From Aurantimonas marianensis (GTDB lineage: Bacteria; Pseudomonadota; Alphaproteobacteria; Rhizobiales; Rhizobiaceae): a DNA stretch of 47,396 bases. Below, in pieces: positions 23,731 to 32,797 of the stretch (its first letter is position 1; the number at the start of each line of letters is the position of its first letter). The notes beneath the pieces are model-generated. The model searched no databases and was not told where the DNA came from. It was given only the letters and a program-made list of their open reading frames with translations. The stretch lies in NCBI RefSeq assembly GCF_024195285.1, contig NZ_JALHBS010000002.1, forward strand, positions 1-47,396, given 5' to 3'. The translations under genes were made by a program, and so were the position numbers.

Positions 23731-25367
23731 TGACGCGGCTGAAGGACGGCCATATCGTCGATCCGGCGAACGGCCGCGACGCCGTCGCCGACCTGTTCAT
23801 CGCGGACGGCCATATTGTCGATCCACCCGCCGACGGCAGCGCGCCCGGCGAAACCATCGACTGCAAGGGCCTGATCGTCATGGGCGGGGCGATCGACATC
23901 CACTCCCACATCGCCGGCGGACATGTGAACACGGCGCGGCTGCTGTTGCCGGAGTTCCATCGCGCCTTCCAGTCTCGGCCGGGCGCGACGGCGCTGTCGA
24001 AGGTCGGCTGGACGACCGAGGAAACCGGGCTGCGCTACGCCGAAATGGGTTTCACCACCGTCGTCGAGCCGGCGATGGCGCCGTCGTCGGCGCTGCACGC
24101 CCATCTCGAACTCGCCGACATCCCGATCATCGACACGGCGACGCTGGTCGTCCTCGGAAACGACGATTTCCTGATGGGGATGATCCGCGACGGCGAAAGC
24201 GAGAACGCGATTCAGGATTATGTCGCCTGGACGGTCGCGGCGTCCCGCGCGCTCGGCGTCAAATGCATCAATGCCGGCGGATCGGCCGCCTTCAAGGAAA
24301 ATGTCCGCCACTTCGGCTTCGACGACTAGGTGCCGGACTACGGCGTGTCCTCACGCAGGATCGTCAAGTCGCTGCAGACGGCGGTGACCAGGCTTGGCAT
24401 TCCGCATCCGCTACATGTCCATTGCAACAATCTCGGGGTCCCGGGGGATGCGGCCGCGGCGGCCGGGGCGACCATCGCGGCGGCCGAGGGTGTGCCGCTG
24501 CATCTGGCGCATCTGCAATTCTACGGCTACGGCGCCGGCGGCAAGCGCGGGTTCTCGTCCGAGGGCCAACGGCTCGCCGAACTGGTCAACGCGACCGTGG
24601 AGATCACCGTCGACATCGGCCAGGTGATGTTTGGACAGACGGTGACGATCTCCGCGGACGAATTGCGGCAGTTCGCCGGGCGCGGCCAGGCGAGCCCACG
24701 CAAAACGGTGATTTTCGACCACGATGCGAATGGCGGCGGCGTCGTGCCGATGGATTACAGACAATCGAGCTATTTCAACGCGCTGCAATGGGCGATCGGG
24801 CTGGAGCTGTTCCTTTTGATCGAGGATCCGGCCCGCGTGTTCTTCACCACCGACCATCCGAACGGCGCGCCGTTTACCGCCTATCCGGACATCTTCGCGC
24901 TGCTGATGGATCGCGGCGTGCGCCAGCGCTGGCTGGAAACCCTGCCGAAATCGGTGCTGGACATGACGATCCTGCCGGATATCGCCCGCGAATACACGCT
25001 GAAGGAAATCGCCACCATGACCCGCGCCGCGCCGGCGCGGCTGCTCGGCACCACCGATCGCGGCCATCTCGGCAAGGGCGCCGTCGCCGATGTCGCGGTC
25101 TACCGGCCCGGCGACGACAAGGCGGCGATGTTTAGCCGCGCCGCCTATGTGTTCAAGGATGGCGTTCTCGTCGTGAAGGACGGGCAGGTGGTCACCCGTC
25201 CTTCGGGGAGAACCCTCACCGTGCGGCCGGAAGCCGACAAGGCGATGGCAAAGCGTCTGGAGACCTATTTCGACGAGCGGACCGGCCTGCCGGCGCGATG
25301 GTTCCAGGTGCCGGATTACGCGATCGGGCGCGACGATCCATTCAAGGTGGTGCCATGCCGGACATGA
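23727..25367 (+). pseudogene. fhcA: Formyltransferase/hydrolase complex subunit A, interrupted by in-frame TAG
   Basis: This reading covers a full-length FhcA (546 codons) apart from a TAG at codon 201. FhcA is the amidohydrolase-fold subunit that hydrolyses the formylated methanofuran-like carrier to formate. The first part has IDIHSHIAGG (metal ligands) and LGVKCINAGG, where the Lys is in the position of the carboxylated lysine of FwdA. The part after the stop continues without frame change: VPDYGVSSR, HVHCNNLG, HLAHLQFYGYG, FFTTDHPNGAPF. Neither half alone would hold the whole metal site. A GTG directly after the TAG (24330) has no ribosome site. It may be a sequence error, a recent nonsense mutation or a read-through codon. 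Confidence 0.88.
24327..24329 (+). other. In-frame amber codon in fhcA
   Basis: The codons read GAC GAC TAG GTG CCG GAC TAC, encoding DD-stop-VPDY. The frame before and after is the same, so no insertion or deletion is involved. A single base change from GAG, CAG, AAG, TTG, TCG or TGG would explain it. Confidence 0.95.
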
Positions 25368-26290
25368 GCGAAGGCGCGCCGCACGGCACAATGACGATCA
25401 ACGGCGTCGCCATCGACGACAGCTTCGCCGAAGCCTTCCCGATGCGCGGCACGGCGATCCAGGTCACCGCCGACAGCGAAAAGTGGGCGCTGGAAGCGGC
25501 CCGCTCCTTCACGGGCTTTGCCACCTCGGTGATCGCCTGCGGCTGCGAGGCGGGGATCGACCGGGTGCTGACGCCACGGGAGACCCGCGACGGCCGGCCG
25601 GGCGTGCGTATCCTGATCTTCGCGATGGACACCAAAAGCCTGGCCGCGCAACTCGGGACGCGGCTCGGCCAGTGCATCCTCACCAGCCCGAGCTCGGCCT
25701 GCTACGCCGATCTCGCCAGCGACACGATGATCGATCTCGGCTCGGCGATCCGCTATTTCGCCGATGGCTGGCAGATCTCCAAGAAGTTCGGAACCCGGCA
25801 TTACTGGCGAATTCCGGTGATGGAGGGCGAATTCGTCTGCGAGGCGAAAACCGGCGTCACCAAGGAGGGTGTCGGCGGCGGCAATCTCCTGTTCATGGCG
25901 GCCGGGAGCCGGCAGGCGCTCGCCGCGGCCGGGGCCGCCGTCGCGGCCATGCGGGACGTTCCCGACGTGATCATGCCGTTTCCAGGTGGCATCGTGCGCT
26001 CAGGCTCCAAGATCGGCGGCAAATACAAGGGCATGATGGCCTCGACCAACGAGGCCTATTGCCCGACCCTGAAGGGGGTGACGCGATCCGCGCTCGGTCC
26101 GGAGATAGGGTCGGTGCTGGAGACCGTCATCGACGGACTGTCGGCCAAGGCGGTGGCAGACGCCATGCGGGCCGGGCTGAAAGCCGTCATCGATTTGGGG
26201 CCGGAGGAGGGGGCGCTCAGGATCGGCGTCGGCAATTTTGGCGGCGGTCTCGGCCCGCATCACTTTCACCTCAAGGATCTCGTGCCATGA
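25355..26290 (+). CDS. fhcD: Formylmethanofuran:H4MPT formyltransferase subunit
   Basis: A 311-residue protein matching Ftr/FhcD. It transfers the formyl group between formyl-H4MPT and the methanofuran-like carrier within the Fhc complex. Conserved segments are DSFAEAFPMRGTAIQVTA, CGCEAGID, RLGQCILTSPSSACY, MPFPGGIVRSGSKIGGKYKGM and GNFGGGLGPHHFHL. The ATG at 25355 overlaps the end of fhcA by 13 bases; an ATG nine bases further in is a minor alternative. The gene is intact, in contrast to fhcA. Confidence 0.95.
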   Translation: MPDMSEGAPHGTMTINGVAIDDSFAEAFPMRGTAIQVTADSEKWALEAARSFTGFATSVIACGCEAGIDRVLTPRETRDGRPGVRILIFAMDTKSLAAQLGTRLGQCILTSPSSACYADLASDTMIDLGSAIRYFADGWQISKKFGTRHYWRIPVMEGEFVCEAKTGVTKEGVGGGNLLFMAAGSRQALAAAGAAVAAMRDVPDVIMPFPGGIVRSGSKIGGKYKGMMASTNEAYCPTLKGVTRSALGPEIGSVLETVIDGLSAKAVADAMRAGLKAVIDLGPEEGALRIGVGNFGGGLGPHHFHLKDLVP

Positions 26291-27099
26291 GCGGCCTGAC
26301 CTTCCGCAAGAGGGCGGAACCCGATCAGCGCCTCGATCTGTCGATCCTGACGCCGGGCCATCTGGCGAAGCTTGACCTCTCCGAGATCGCGGCGCTGCCG
26401 ATCGGCACGACGAAGCAGCTCGTGACCGTCGGGGACATCTTCGCCCTGTCCGGCAACGACCCCGCGATGATCCGCTTGGAGGGCGGGTCGGAGCGCTTCG
26501 ACCGGATCGGCGAGGCGATGGACGGCGGCGCGATCCATGTCGATGGCGACGCCGGCTGGCGGATCGGCCGGCTGATGCGCGGCGGCCGGCTAACCGTCAC
26601 GGGCTCGGTCGGCGGCCTCGCCGGCTCCGGCATGAGCGGCGGCTTCCTGTCGATCGGCGGCGATACGGGCGATTTTCTCGGCGGTCCGATGGCCGGCGAG
26701 ATGGTCGGCATGCGCGGCGGCGCGATCCGCGTCGGCGGCAGCGCCGGCACGCGGGCGGCCGACCGGATGCGGCGCGGCACCATCGTTGTCGATGGAGCGG
26801 TGGGCGAGAACGCCGGCAGCCGCATGATCGCCGGCACGCTCGTGGTCGGCGGGCTGGCGCGCGGCGCGCCGGGGCGGTTGATGAAGCGCGGCACGCTGGT
26901 CCTGTGCGGTGGTGCCGAACGGCTCACTCCCACCTTTCTCGACAACGGCCCGGCGGATCTGCTGATCCTCAAGCTGATGGCGGAGGAATTCGCCGCCGGC
27001 GACATCGGTGGGGTGCCGTTCGATGGCGCGCCGATGCGCCGCATCGGCGGCGACACCGCCGTTCTCGGCAAGGGCGAAATCTTCTTGCCGCTGAGCTAA
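26287..27099 (+). CDS. fhcC: Formyltransferase/hydrolase complex subunit C
   Basis: A 270-residue protein of the FwdC type. Its centre is a right-handed beta-helix of Gly-rich repeats such as GGAIHVDGDAGWRIG, GGRLTVTGSVG and GMRGGAIRVGGSAG, related to the GltB C-terminal domain. It has a structural and coenzyme-channelling role in the Fhc complex. It overlaps fhcD by four bases (ATGA) and closes the fhcBADC operon. Confidence 0.94.
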   Translation: MSGLTFRKRAEPDQRLDLSILTPGHLAKLDLSEIAALPIGTTKQLVTVGDIFALSGNDPAMIRLEGGSERFDRIGEAMDGGAIHVDGDAGWRIGRLMRGGRLTVTGSVGGLAGSGMSGGFLSIGGDTGDFLGGPMAGEMVGMRGGAIRVGGSAGTRAADRMRRGTIVVDGAVGENAGSRMIAGTLVVGGLARGAPGRLMKRGTLVLCGGAERLTPTFLDNGPADLLILKLMAEEFAAGDIGGVPFDGAPMRRIGGDTAVLGKGEIFLPLS

Positions 27100-27275
27100 C
27101 GGCCGCCGCCCGGTCACGATCGCGGTACTGCCGCCTTTCGGCTGGGCGGATTCCTGGCCGGGTCGCCGGGGCCGTGATCAAGTTCGCATCCAAAAGACGA
27201 TGTCGCCCGTATCTCACGACACCACGACGATGTCGGCAGGGCATCGGCGCATCCATCCAGGGAGAAACGACGGAC

Positions 27276-27485
27276 ATGATGATCGATCTGATCCTGACAG
27301 TCTGCATGGCGTCCAACCCCGCGAGCTGCAAGGAAGAGCGGCTTTCCTATCAAAGTCGTGGCTCGCTCGCCCAATGCATGATGCTGTCGACGCCCTATGT
27401 CGCGGCCTGGGCCGGCGACCATCCGCAATGGGCGATCAAGAGCTGGCGCTGCGGCTGGCCGGATGAGCGCAAACAGCCGATCTGA
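27276..27485 (+). CDS. Small hypothetical Cys-containing protein
   Basis: A 69-residue protein with a hydrophobic N-terminus (MIDLILTVCMAS) and four cysteines (10, 18, 34, 59). The N-terminus may be a short signal or anchor, with the rest possibly disulfide-bonded in the periplasm. GGAGAAACGACGGAC provides a ribosome site. I do not recognise a named family. It stands alone between fhcC (177 bases before) and the urtA promoter. Moderate confidence that it is a real gene, from start context and composition. Confidence 0.6.
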   Translation: MMIDLILTVCMASNPASCKEERLSYQSRGSLAQCMMLSTPYVAAWAGDHPQWAIKSWRCGWPDERKQPI

Positions 27486-27646
27486 TCGGCGGTTATCGTG
27501 CTTGCTCAATTTTTCGGCGAAATCGGTCGCGCGCCATGAATATGCATAAAATATAGGCGACGCAGCCCTGGCGCAGTTTCGCCACCGCGTCTGCGAAGCC
27601 GCCGTCACCGGGCTGTCCGCGCCTCCCTGCGGCCATTAACGGCATT

Positions 27647-27662
27647 TGGCACGCGCTTTGCA
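27647..27662 (+). promoter_or_regulatory. Sigma-54 (RpoN) promoter for urtA
   Basis: TGGCAC-GCGCT-TTGCA matches the -24/-12 consensus exactly, with the required spacing. It is 58 bases upstream of the urtA ATG. Sigma-54 control with an NtrC-type activator is the common arrangement for urea transporters and gives induction under nitrogen limitation. I did not find a convincing NtrC site in the 160 bases upstream, though there is an AT-rich stretch at 27537-27556. Confidence 0.88.
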
Positions 27663-27719
27663 AACCATCCAGTCGTGATCCCCGATGACAACGGGGGGCG
27701 AAACAACTGGAGAGCGCGT

Positions 27720-29030
27720 ATGACAACCCCCATCACTTGGCTTCGCGGCGCCGCGGCCGCGGCCACCATGGCCAGCGTGGCGCTGACTGGCGCTGCCGCC
27801 CAGGAGAAACCTTCCGGCGAGCCGATCAAGGTCGGCGTCCTGCATTCGCTGTCGGGCACGATGGCGATCTCCGAGACGACCCTCAAGGACGTCATGGAGA
27901 TGCTGATCGAGGAACAGAACGCCAAGGGCGGTCTGCTTGGCCGGCCGCTCGAGGCGGTCGTCGTCGACCCCGCCTCGGACTGGCCGCTGTTTGCTGAAAA
28001 GATGCGCGACCACGTCTCGGCACAGGAGGTATCGGCGGTGTTCTGCTGCTGGACGTCGGTGTCGCGGAAATCGATCCTGCCAGTGGCCGAGGAACTGAAC
28101 ACGGTCGTGTTCTACCCGGTGCAGTACGAGGGCGAGGAATCCTCGCGCAATATCTTCTACACCGGTGCCGCCCCGAACCAGCAGGCGATCCCGGCCGTCG
28201 ATTATCTGATGGAAGAGGGCGTCGAGCGCTGGGTGCTGGAAGGCACCGACTACGTTTATCCGCGAACCACCAACAAGATCCTCGAGCAGTATCTGAAGGA
28301 CAAGGGCGTCGCGGCCGAGGACATCAAGGTCAACTACACGCCGTTCGGCTTTTCCGACTGGCAGACTGAGGTGTCGTCGATCAAGGAGTTCGGCGCGACC
28401 GGCAAGAAGACGGCGGTTGTCTCGACGGTGAATGGCGACGCCAACGTGCCGTTCTACAAGGAGCTCGCCAATCAGGGCATCGAGGCGACCGACATCCCCG
28501 TCGTGGCCTTCTCCGTCGGTGAGGAGGAACTCGCCGGTATCGACACCGGGCCGCTGGTCGGCCACCTCGCCGCCTGTAACTATTTCCAGTCGGTCGACAC
28601 GCCCGAAAACGCCGAATTCATCGAGAAGTGGAAAGCCTATATCGGCGACGACAGCCGTGTGACCAACGACCCGATGGAAGCCCACTATATCGGCTTCAAC
28701 ATGTGGGTGAAAGCGGTCGAAAAGGCCGGCACCACCGACGCCGACGCCGTCATCGCCGCGCTCCCGGGCGTCGAAGTGCCGAACCTGACCGGCGGCACCG
28801 CCAGGATGCTGCCCAACCACCACATCACCAAGCCGGTGCTGATCGGGGAGATCAACGAGGAGGGCCAGTTCGACGTGGTCGAGGAGACCGATCTCGTCGA
28901 GGGCGACGCCTGGTCGGACTTCCTGCCGGATTCCAAAATGCTGAAAGCCGATTGGACCGATCCGATCAACTGCGGCAACTACAATACCGAAACCGAGAGC
29001 TGCGGCAGCGAACAGGCGGCCGCCAAATGA
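27720..29030 (+). CDS. urtA: Urea ABC transporter substrate-binding protein
   Basis: A 436-residue periplasmic receptor. A signal peptide (AAAAATMASVALTGAAAQ) is followed by the UrtA-type binding fold: IKVGVLHSLSGTMAISE, VVVDPASDWPLFAEKM, FCCWTSVSRKSILPV, FYPVQYEGEESS and DPMEAHYIGFNMW. The family binds urea or short amides. It is the first gene of urtABCDE, under the sigma-54 promoter just upstream. A stable hairpin follows it, as is usual for a binding protein made in excess over its permease. Confidence 0.96.
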   Translation: MTTPITWLRGAAAAATMASVALTGAAAQEKPSGEPIKVGVLHSLSGTMAISETTLKDVMEMLIEEQNAKGGLLGRPLEAVVVDPASDWPLFAEKMRDHVSAQEVSAVFCCWTSVSRKSILPVAEELNTVVFYPVQYEGEESSRNIFYTGAAPNQQAIPAVDYLMEEGVERWVLEGTDYVYPRTTNKILEQYLKDKGVAAEDIKVNYTPFGFSDWQTEVSSIKEFGATGKKTAVVSTVNGDANVPFYKELANQGIEATDIPVVAFSVGEEELAGIDTGPLVGHLAACNYFQSVDTPENAEFIEKWKAYIGDDSRVTNDPMEAHYIGFNMWVKAVEKAGTTDADAVIAALPGVEVPNLTGGTARMLPNHHITKPVLIGEINEEGQFDVVEETDLVEGDAWSDFLPDSKMLKADWTDPINCGNYNTETESCGSEQAAAK

Positions 29031-29078
29031 GGCTCCGCGGCTCCTAGACGTCCGCCTTCCTCCCAAGGCGCGACCGAG

Positions 29079-29105
29079 CGGGGGCGGCCATGCCGGCCGT
29101 CCCCG
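29079..29105 (+). terminator. Hairpin in the urtA-urtB gap
   Basis: An 11-bp stem (arms 29079-29089 and 29095-29105, one G-T wobble) with a 5-base loop lies 49 bases after urtA. It has no T-tract. It probably stabilises the urtA message or partially terminates, so that less urtB-E is made. Confidence 0.5.
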
Positions 29106-29133
29106 TGACCTTCCATCCCGATCAGGACGCTCC

Positions 29134-30762
29134 ATGAACGATCTTCTGCGCTGGTGCCTTGTCGGCCTTTTTGCCCTCGGCGGCGCGCTCCTGCCTGTCG
29201 CCGCCATGGCCCAGGACGGCGATCCGGCGGCGATCATCCAGAAATTCGCCGGCAAGCAGAGCTTCGACGACACCGAAGCGGTGATCGCCGAACTCGCGGC
29301 CACCGGCGAACCTGAGGTGGCCCGGGCATTGCGCGCACTGTCGGCCGGCGACCTCTACTGGCGCGAATCCGACGAGCAGGTGTTCATCGTGACCGGCAAG
29401 GGCGATGAGGTCACATTGCGCGATCCGCTGACCGGCGCCGAGGCGGGCACCGCTCCTTCCGGCGATCTCAAGAAGGTCCGCATCAAGAATTCGATCCGCA
29501 ACGCCGTCACCGGCGCGCTCGGCAGTTTGACGCTCCGCGCCGCCGACCCGAATGTGCGGCTGCGCGCCGCCTCGACGCTGTTTTCCGACGCCGACCCCGA
29601 CATGCTGGAGCCGATCGAGGCGGCGCTGGCCGAGGAAACCGATCCGGGGGTCCGGGCCCGGATGGAAGAGGCCCGTGCGTCGGCCATCCTCGCCTCCGAC
29701 CGGCCCGCTGCCGACAAGGCCGAGGCCGCCGCCATCCTCGAAGCGCGGGGCGACCGCGAATCCTTGACGATGCTCAGCCGTTTTGCCGCCGCGACCGACG
29801 ATCCGGCCGCCAAGGCAGTCGTTGAAGCGGCGATCGCCGGGATCGAGAGCAATATCGCCTTCTGGAACCAGATGCAGAACATCTGGTACGGCCTGTCGCT
29901 CGGCTCGGTGCTCCTGCTCGCCGCGATCGGCCTCGCCATCACCTTCGGGGTGATGGGTGTGATCAACATGGCCCATGGCGAAATGGTGATGCTCGGCGCC
30001 TACACCACCTTCGTGGTGCAGGAGGTGATCCGGGCCGACGCGCCCTGGCTGTTCCCTTGGTCGCTGGCGATCGCCCTGCCGCTGGCCTTCCTCGTTTCCG
30101 GTTTCGTCGGCCTGGTCATGGAGCGCGGCATCATCCGCTTTCTTTACGGTCGGCCGCTGGAGACCCTGCTCGCGACCTTCGGCGTGTCACTGATACTCCA
30201 GCAGGCGGTCCGCACGATCTTCGGCCCGACCAACCGCCAGGTCGGCAATCCTGACTGGATGTCCGGCGCCTTTGACATCGGCCTGATGTCGGTCACCTGG
30301 AACCGGCTGTGGATCATCGTCTTTTCGCTGGTCGTCTTCGCCGGGCTGCTGATGGTGCTGAATCGCACCGCGCTTGGTCTGCAGATGCGGGCCGTCACCC
30401 AGAACCGCAAGATGGCGTCGGCGATGGGCATCCGCACGCCGTGGGTCGACGCGATGACCTTCGCGCTCGGCTCCGGCATCGCCGGTATCGCCGGCGTTGC
30501 GCTTAGCCAGATCGACAACGTCTCGCCCAGCCTCGGCCAGGGCTACATCATCGACAGTTTCATGGTCGTCGTCTTCGGCGGGGTCGGCAATCTGTGGGGC
30601 ACGCTGGTCGGCGCGATGAGCCTTGGCGTCCTTAACAAGTTCCTCGAGCCCTATGCCGGGGCGGTCCTCGGCAAGATCGTCGTGCTCGTCCTGATCATCC
30701 TGTTCATCCAGAAGCGGCCGCGCGGCCTGTTCGCCCAAAAGGGAAGGTTCGTCGACGCATGA
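29134..30762 (+). CDS. urtB: Urea ABC transporter permease UrtB
   Basis: A 542-residue permease of the LivH type. Unlike LivH it has a signal peptide and about 230 residues of helical extracytoplasmic sequence (ALGSLTLRAADPNVRLRAAS and similar repeats) before the membrane domain, which is typical of UrtB. The membrane part starts near residue 250 (IWYGLSLGSVLLLAAIGLAI) and includes GVMGVINMAHGEMVMLGAY. It overlaps urtC by four bases. Confidence 0.95.
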   Translation: MNDLLRWCLVGLFALGGALLPVAAMAQDGDPAAIIQKFAGKQSFDDTEAVIAELAATGEPEVARALRALSAGDLYWRESDEQVFIVTGKGDEVTLRDPLTGAEAGTAPSGDLKKVRIKNSIRNAVTGALGSLTLRAADPNVRLRAASTLFSDADPDMLEPIEAALAEETDPGVRARMEEARASAILASDRPAADKAEAAAILEARGDRESLTMLSRFAAATDDPAAKAVVEAAIAGIESNIAFWNQMQNIWYGLSLGSVLLLAAIGLAITFGVMGVINMAHGEMVMLGAYTTFVVQEVIRADAPWLFPWSLAIALPLAFLVSGFVGLVMERGIIRFLYGRPLETLLATFGVSLILQQAVRTIFGPTNRQVGNPDWMSGAFDIGLMSVTWNRLWIIVFSLVVFAGLLMVLNRTALGLQMRAVTQNRKMASAMGIRTPWVDAMTFALGSGIAGIAGVALSQIDNVSPSLGQGYIIDSFMVVVFGGVGNLWGTLVGAMSLGVLNKFLEPYAGAVLGKIVVLVLIILFIQKRPRGLFAQKGRFVDA

Positions 30763-31925
30763 TCCTTTCTCGTTTCCTCGGCCCAAGGGTCTTCATCCTC
30801 GTCGCGGCGCTTCTGGCCGCCGCCGTGTTCGTGCCGATGGCGAGCCTGTGGCTGCCGGCGAGCCATCCGCTGCATGTGCCGGCCTATCTGGTGCCCCTGT
30901 TCGGCAAATATGTCTGCTACGCGCTGCTGGCGCTCGCCCTCGATCTGGTCTGGGGTTATGTCGGCATCCTGTCGCTCGGCCACGGCGCGTTTTTCGCCCT
31001 GGGCGGCTACGCCATGGGCATGTATCTGATGCGCCAGATCGGCACGCGCGGCGTCTATGGCGATCCGGTGCTGCCCGACTTCATGGTGTTTCTCAACTGG
31101 CAGGAACTGCCCTGGTACTGGACCGGCTTCGACCAGTTCTGGTTCGCGGCGATCATGATCGTCGTCGCGCCCGGCCTGCTCGCCTTCGTCTTCGGCTGGT
31201 TCGCCTTTCGCAGCCGCGTCACCGGGGTCTATCTGTCGATCATCACCCAGGCGATGACCTATGCGCTGCTGCTCGCCTTTTTCCGCAACGACATGGGGTT
31301 TGGCGGCAATAACGGCCTGACCGACTTCAAGGAGCTGCTCGGCTTTCCGCTGCAGGCCGCCTCGACCCGTGCCGGGCTGTTTGCCGCGAGCTGCGTCGCG
31401 CTGGCGCTCGGTGTCCTCCTCGTCGGCTGGATCACCCGCTCGCAGCTCGGCAAGCTGATGGTTGCGGTGCGCGACGCCGAAAGCCGGACCCGCTTCATCG
31501 GCTGGCGGCCGGAGCATGTGAAGCTGTTCGCCTTCACCGTCTCGGCGGTGATGGCCGGCATTGCCGGGGCGCTTTACGTGCCGCAGGTCGGCATCATCAA
31601 TCCGGGCGAATTCGCGCCGGTCAATTCCATCGAGATCGTCGTCTGGGCGGCTGTCGGCGGGCGTGGCACGCTGCTGGGTCCCGTCATCGGGGCGCTGCTG
31701 GTCAATTTCGGCAAGAGCACCTTCACCGCCATCGCGCCGGAATCCTGGCTGTTCGTGCTCGGCGGCCTGTTCGTCTTCGTCACGCTGTTTCTGCCGAAGG
31801 GCATCGTCGGCACATTCGATCATGGCTGGGGCGGCTGGCGCGCCCGCCGCGCCTCGACCGAGGCCGAGAAGGGGGAGGCGGCCGCGATGGACGACGTGCA
31901 GCCCTTGCCGAACCCGGCGGAGTAA
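30759..31925 (+). CDS. urtC: Urea ABC transporter permease UrtC
   Basis: A 388-residue LivM-type permease with multiple membrane helices. YVGILSLGHGAFFALGGYAMGMY is the signature near residue 65-85, and a conserved AGALYVPQVGIINPGEFAPVNSI loop follows later. A long periplasmic segment (about 105-125, NWQELPWYWTGFDQFW) is usual for UrtC. It forms the transmembrane channel with UrtB. It begins within the stop of urtB, and urtD follows after four bases. Confidence 0.95.
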   Translation: MILSRFLGPRVFILVAALLAAAVFVPMASLWLPASHPLHVPAYLVPLFGKYVCYALLALALDLVWGYVGILSLGHGAFFALGGYAMGMYLMRQIGTRGVYGDPVLPDFMVFLNWQELPWYWTGFDQFWFAAIMIVVAPGLLAFVFGWFAFRSRVTGVYLSIITQAMTYALLLAFFRNDMGFGGNNGLTDFKELLGFPLQAASTRAGLFAASCVALALGVLLVGWITRSQLGKLMVAVRDAESRTRFIGWRPEHVKLFAFTVSAVMAGIAGALYVPQVGIINPGEFAPVNSIEIVVWAAVGGRGTLLGPVIGALLVNFGKSTFTAIAPESWLFVLGGLFVFVTLFLPKGIVGTFDHGWGGWRARRASTEAEKGEAAAMDDVQPLPNPAE

Positions 31926-31929
31926 AACG

Positions 31930-32787
31930 ATGAACGATAGGAACCCCGCCAGCGAAACGACCCGGCCCGCCCAGTCGGTGGTTTCGCCGCACCCTTACGC
32001 GACGCAGCGCGCCGCCCTGCTCGCCGAACAGGCGGCGGGGAGCAAACGCAGGGACACGCTGCTCTATCTTAACGGCGTCACCAAGAGCTTCGACGGCTTC
32101 AAGGCGATCAACAACCTCTCGCTGGTCGTGGCGAAGGGCGAGATGCGGGCGATCATCGGACCGAACGGCGCCGGCAAGACGACGATGATGGATATCGTCA
32201 CCGGCAAGACCCGGCCGGACGAGGGCGAGGTCTATTTCGCCGGCGATGTCGATCTGACCCAAGAGGACGAGGCGGCGATCGCCAACAGGGGGATCGGCCG
32301 CAAGTTCCAGAAGCCGACGGTCTTCGAGGGGCACTCGGTCGAGGACAACATCCGCCTGTCGCTCGCCGGCTCGCGCTCGATCTTCGGGGCGCTGCTGCAT
32401 CGCAAGGACGCCGCCGAGCAGTCGAAGATCGACGGAATCCTCGCAACCACCCGCCTTGGCGAGAAGCGGCGGACGCCCGCCGCCGACCTCAGCCACGGCC
32501 AGAAACAGTGGCTGGAGATCGGCATGCTGCTAGCCCAGGACCCGGAGCTCCTGCTGGTCGACGAACCGGTGGCCGGCATGACCGATGCCGAGACCGAGGA
32601 GACCGCCCGGCTGCTCAAGGAGATCGCCCGGACGCGCTCGGTCGTCGTCGTCGAGCACGACATGCATTTCGTCCGGGCGCTGGGGGTCAAGGTCACCTGC
32701 CTGCACGAGGGCTCGGTGCTGTCGGAAGGCTCGCTCGATCATGTCTCGGCAGACCCGCGCGTGGTCGAGGTTTATCTGGGGCGATGA
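31930..32787 (+). CDS. urtD: Urea ABC transporter ATPase UrtD
   Basis: A 285-residue ATPase of the LivG type. It has Walker A GPNGAGKTTM, signature LSHGQKQ, Walker B LLLVDEP and switch His in VEHDMHF. The first 40 residues are a polar extension before the ABC domain. A slightly shorter product from an inner start is possible, but the first ATG has the expected position four bases after urtC. Confidence 0.95.
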   Translation: MNDRNPASETTRPAQSVVSPHPYATQRAALLAEQAAGSKRRDTLLYLNGVTKSFDGFKAINNLSLVVAKGEMRAIIGPNGAGKTTMMDIVTGKTRPDEGEVYFAGDVDLTQEDEAAIANRGIGRKFQKPTVFEGHSVEDNIRLSLAGSRSIFGALLHRKDAAEQSKIDGILATTRLGEKRRTPAADLSHGQKQWLEIGMLLAQDPELLLVDEPVAGMTDAETEETARLLKEIARTRSVVVVEHDMHFVRALGVKVTCLHEGSVLSEGSLDHVSADPRVVEVYLGR

Positions 32788-32797
32788 GGGGTTCGCT

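Noticed and set aside
23129-25135. 668-codon plus-strand reading spanning fhcB and fhcA in another frame
   Set aside because: Arg/Pro/Gly-rich shadow without motifs. It passes through the fhcA amber site only because it is in a different frame.
24330-25367. Second half of fhcA as an independent gene from the GTG after the TAG
   Set aside because: No ribosome site precedes the GTG and the product would lack the N-terminal HxH metal ligands. It is better treated as the continuation of fhcA.
23727-25367. Frameshift as the cause of the fhcA break
   Set aside because: The reading frame is identical on both sides of the TAG, so a substitution or read-through codon is required, not an insertion or deletion.
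27486-27646. NtrC binding sites upstream of the urtA sigma-54 promoter
   Set aside because: I looked for TGCACY-N-GGTGCA-like pairs and found none clear enough to report.
30651-31823. 390-codon minus-strand reading opposite urtC
   Set aside because: Asp/Glu/Arg/His-rich composition without hydrophobic core or motifs, the usual mirror image of a GC-rich membrane protein gene.
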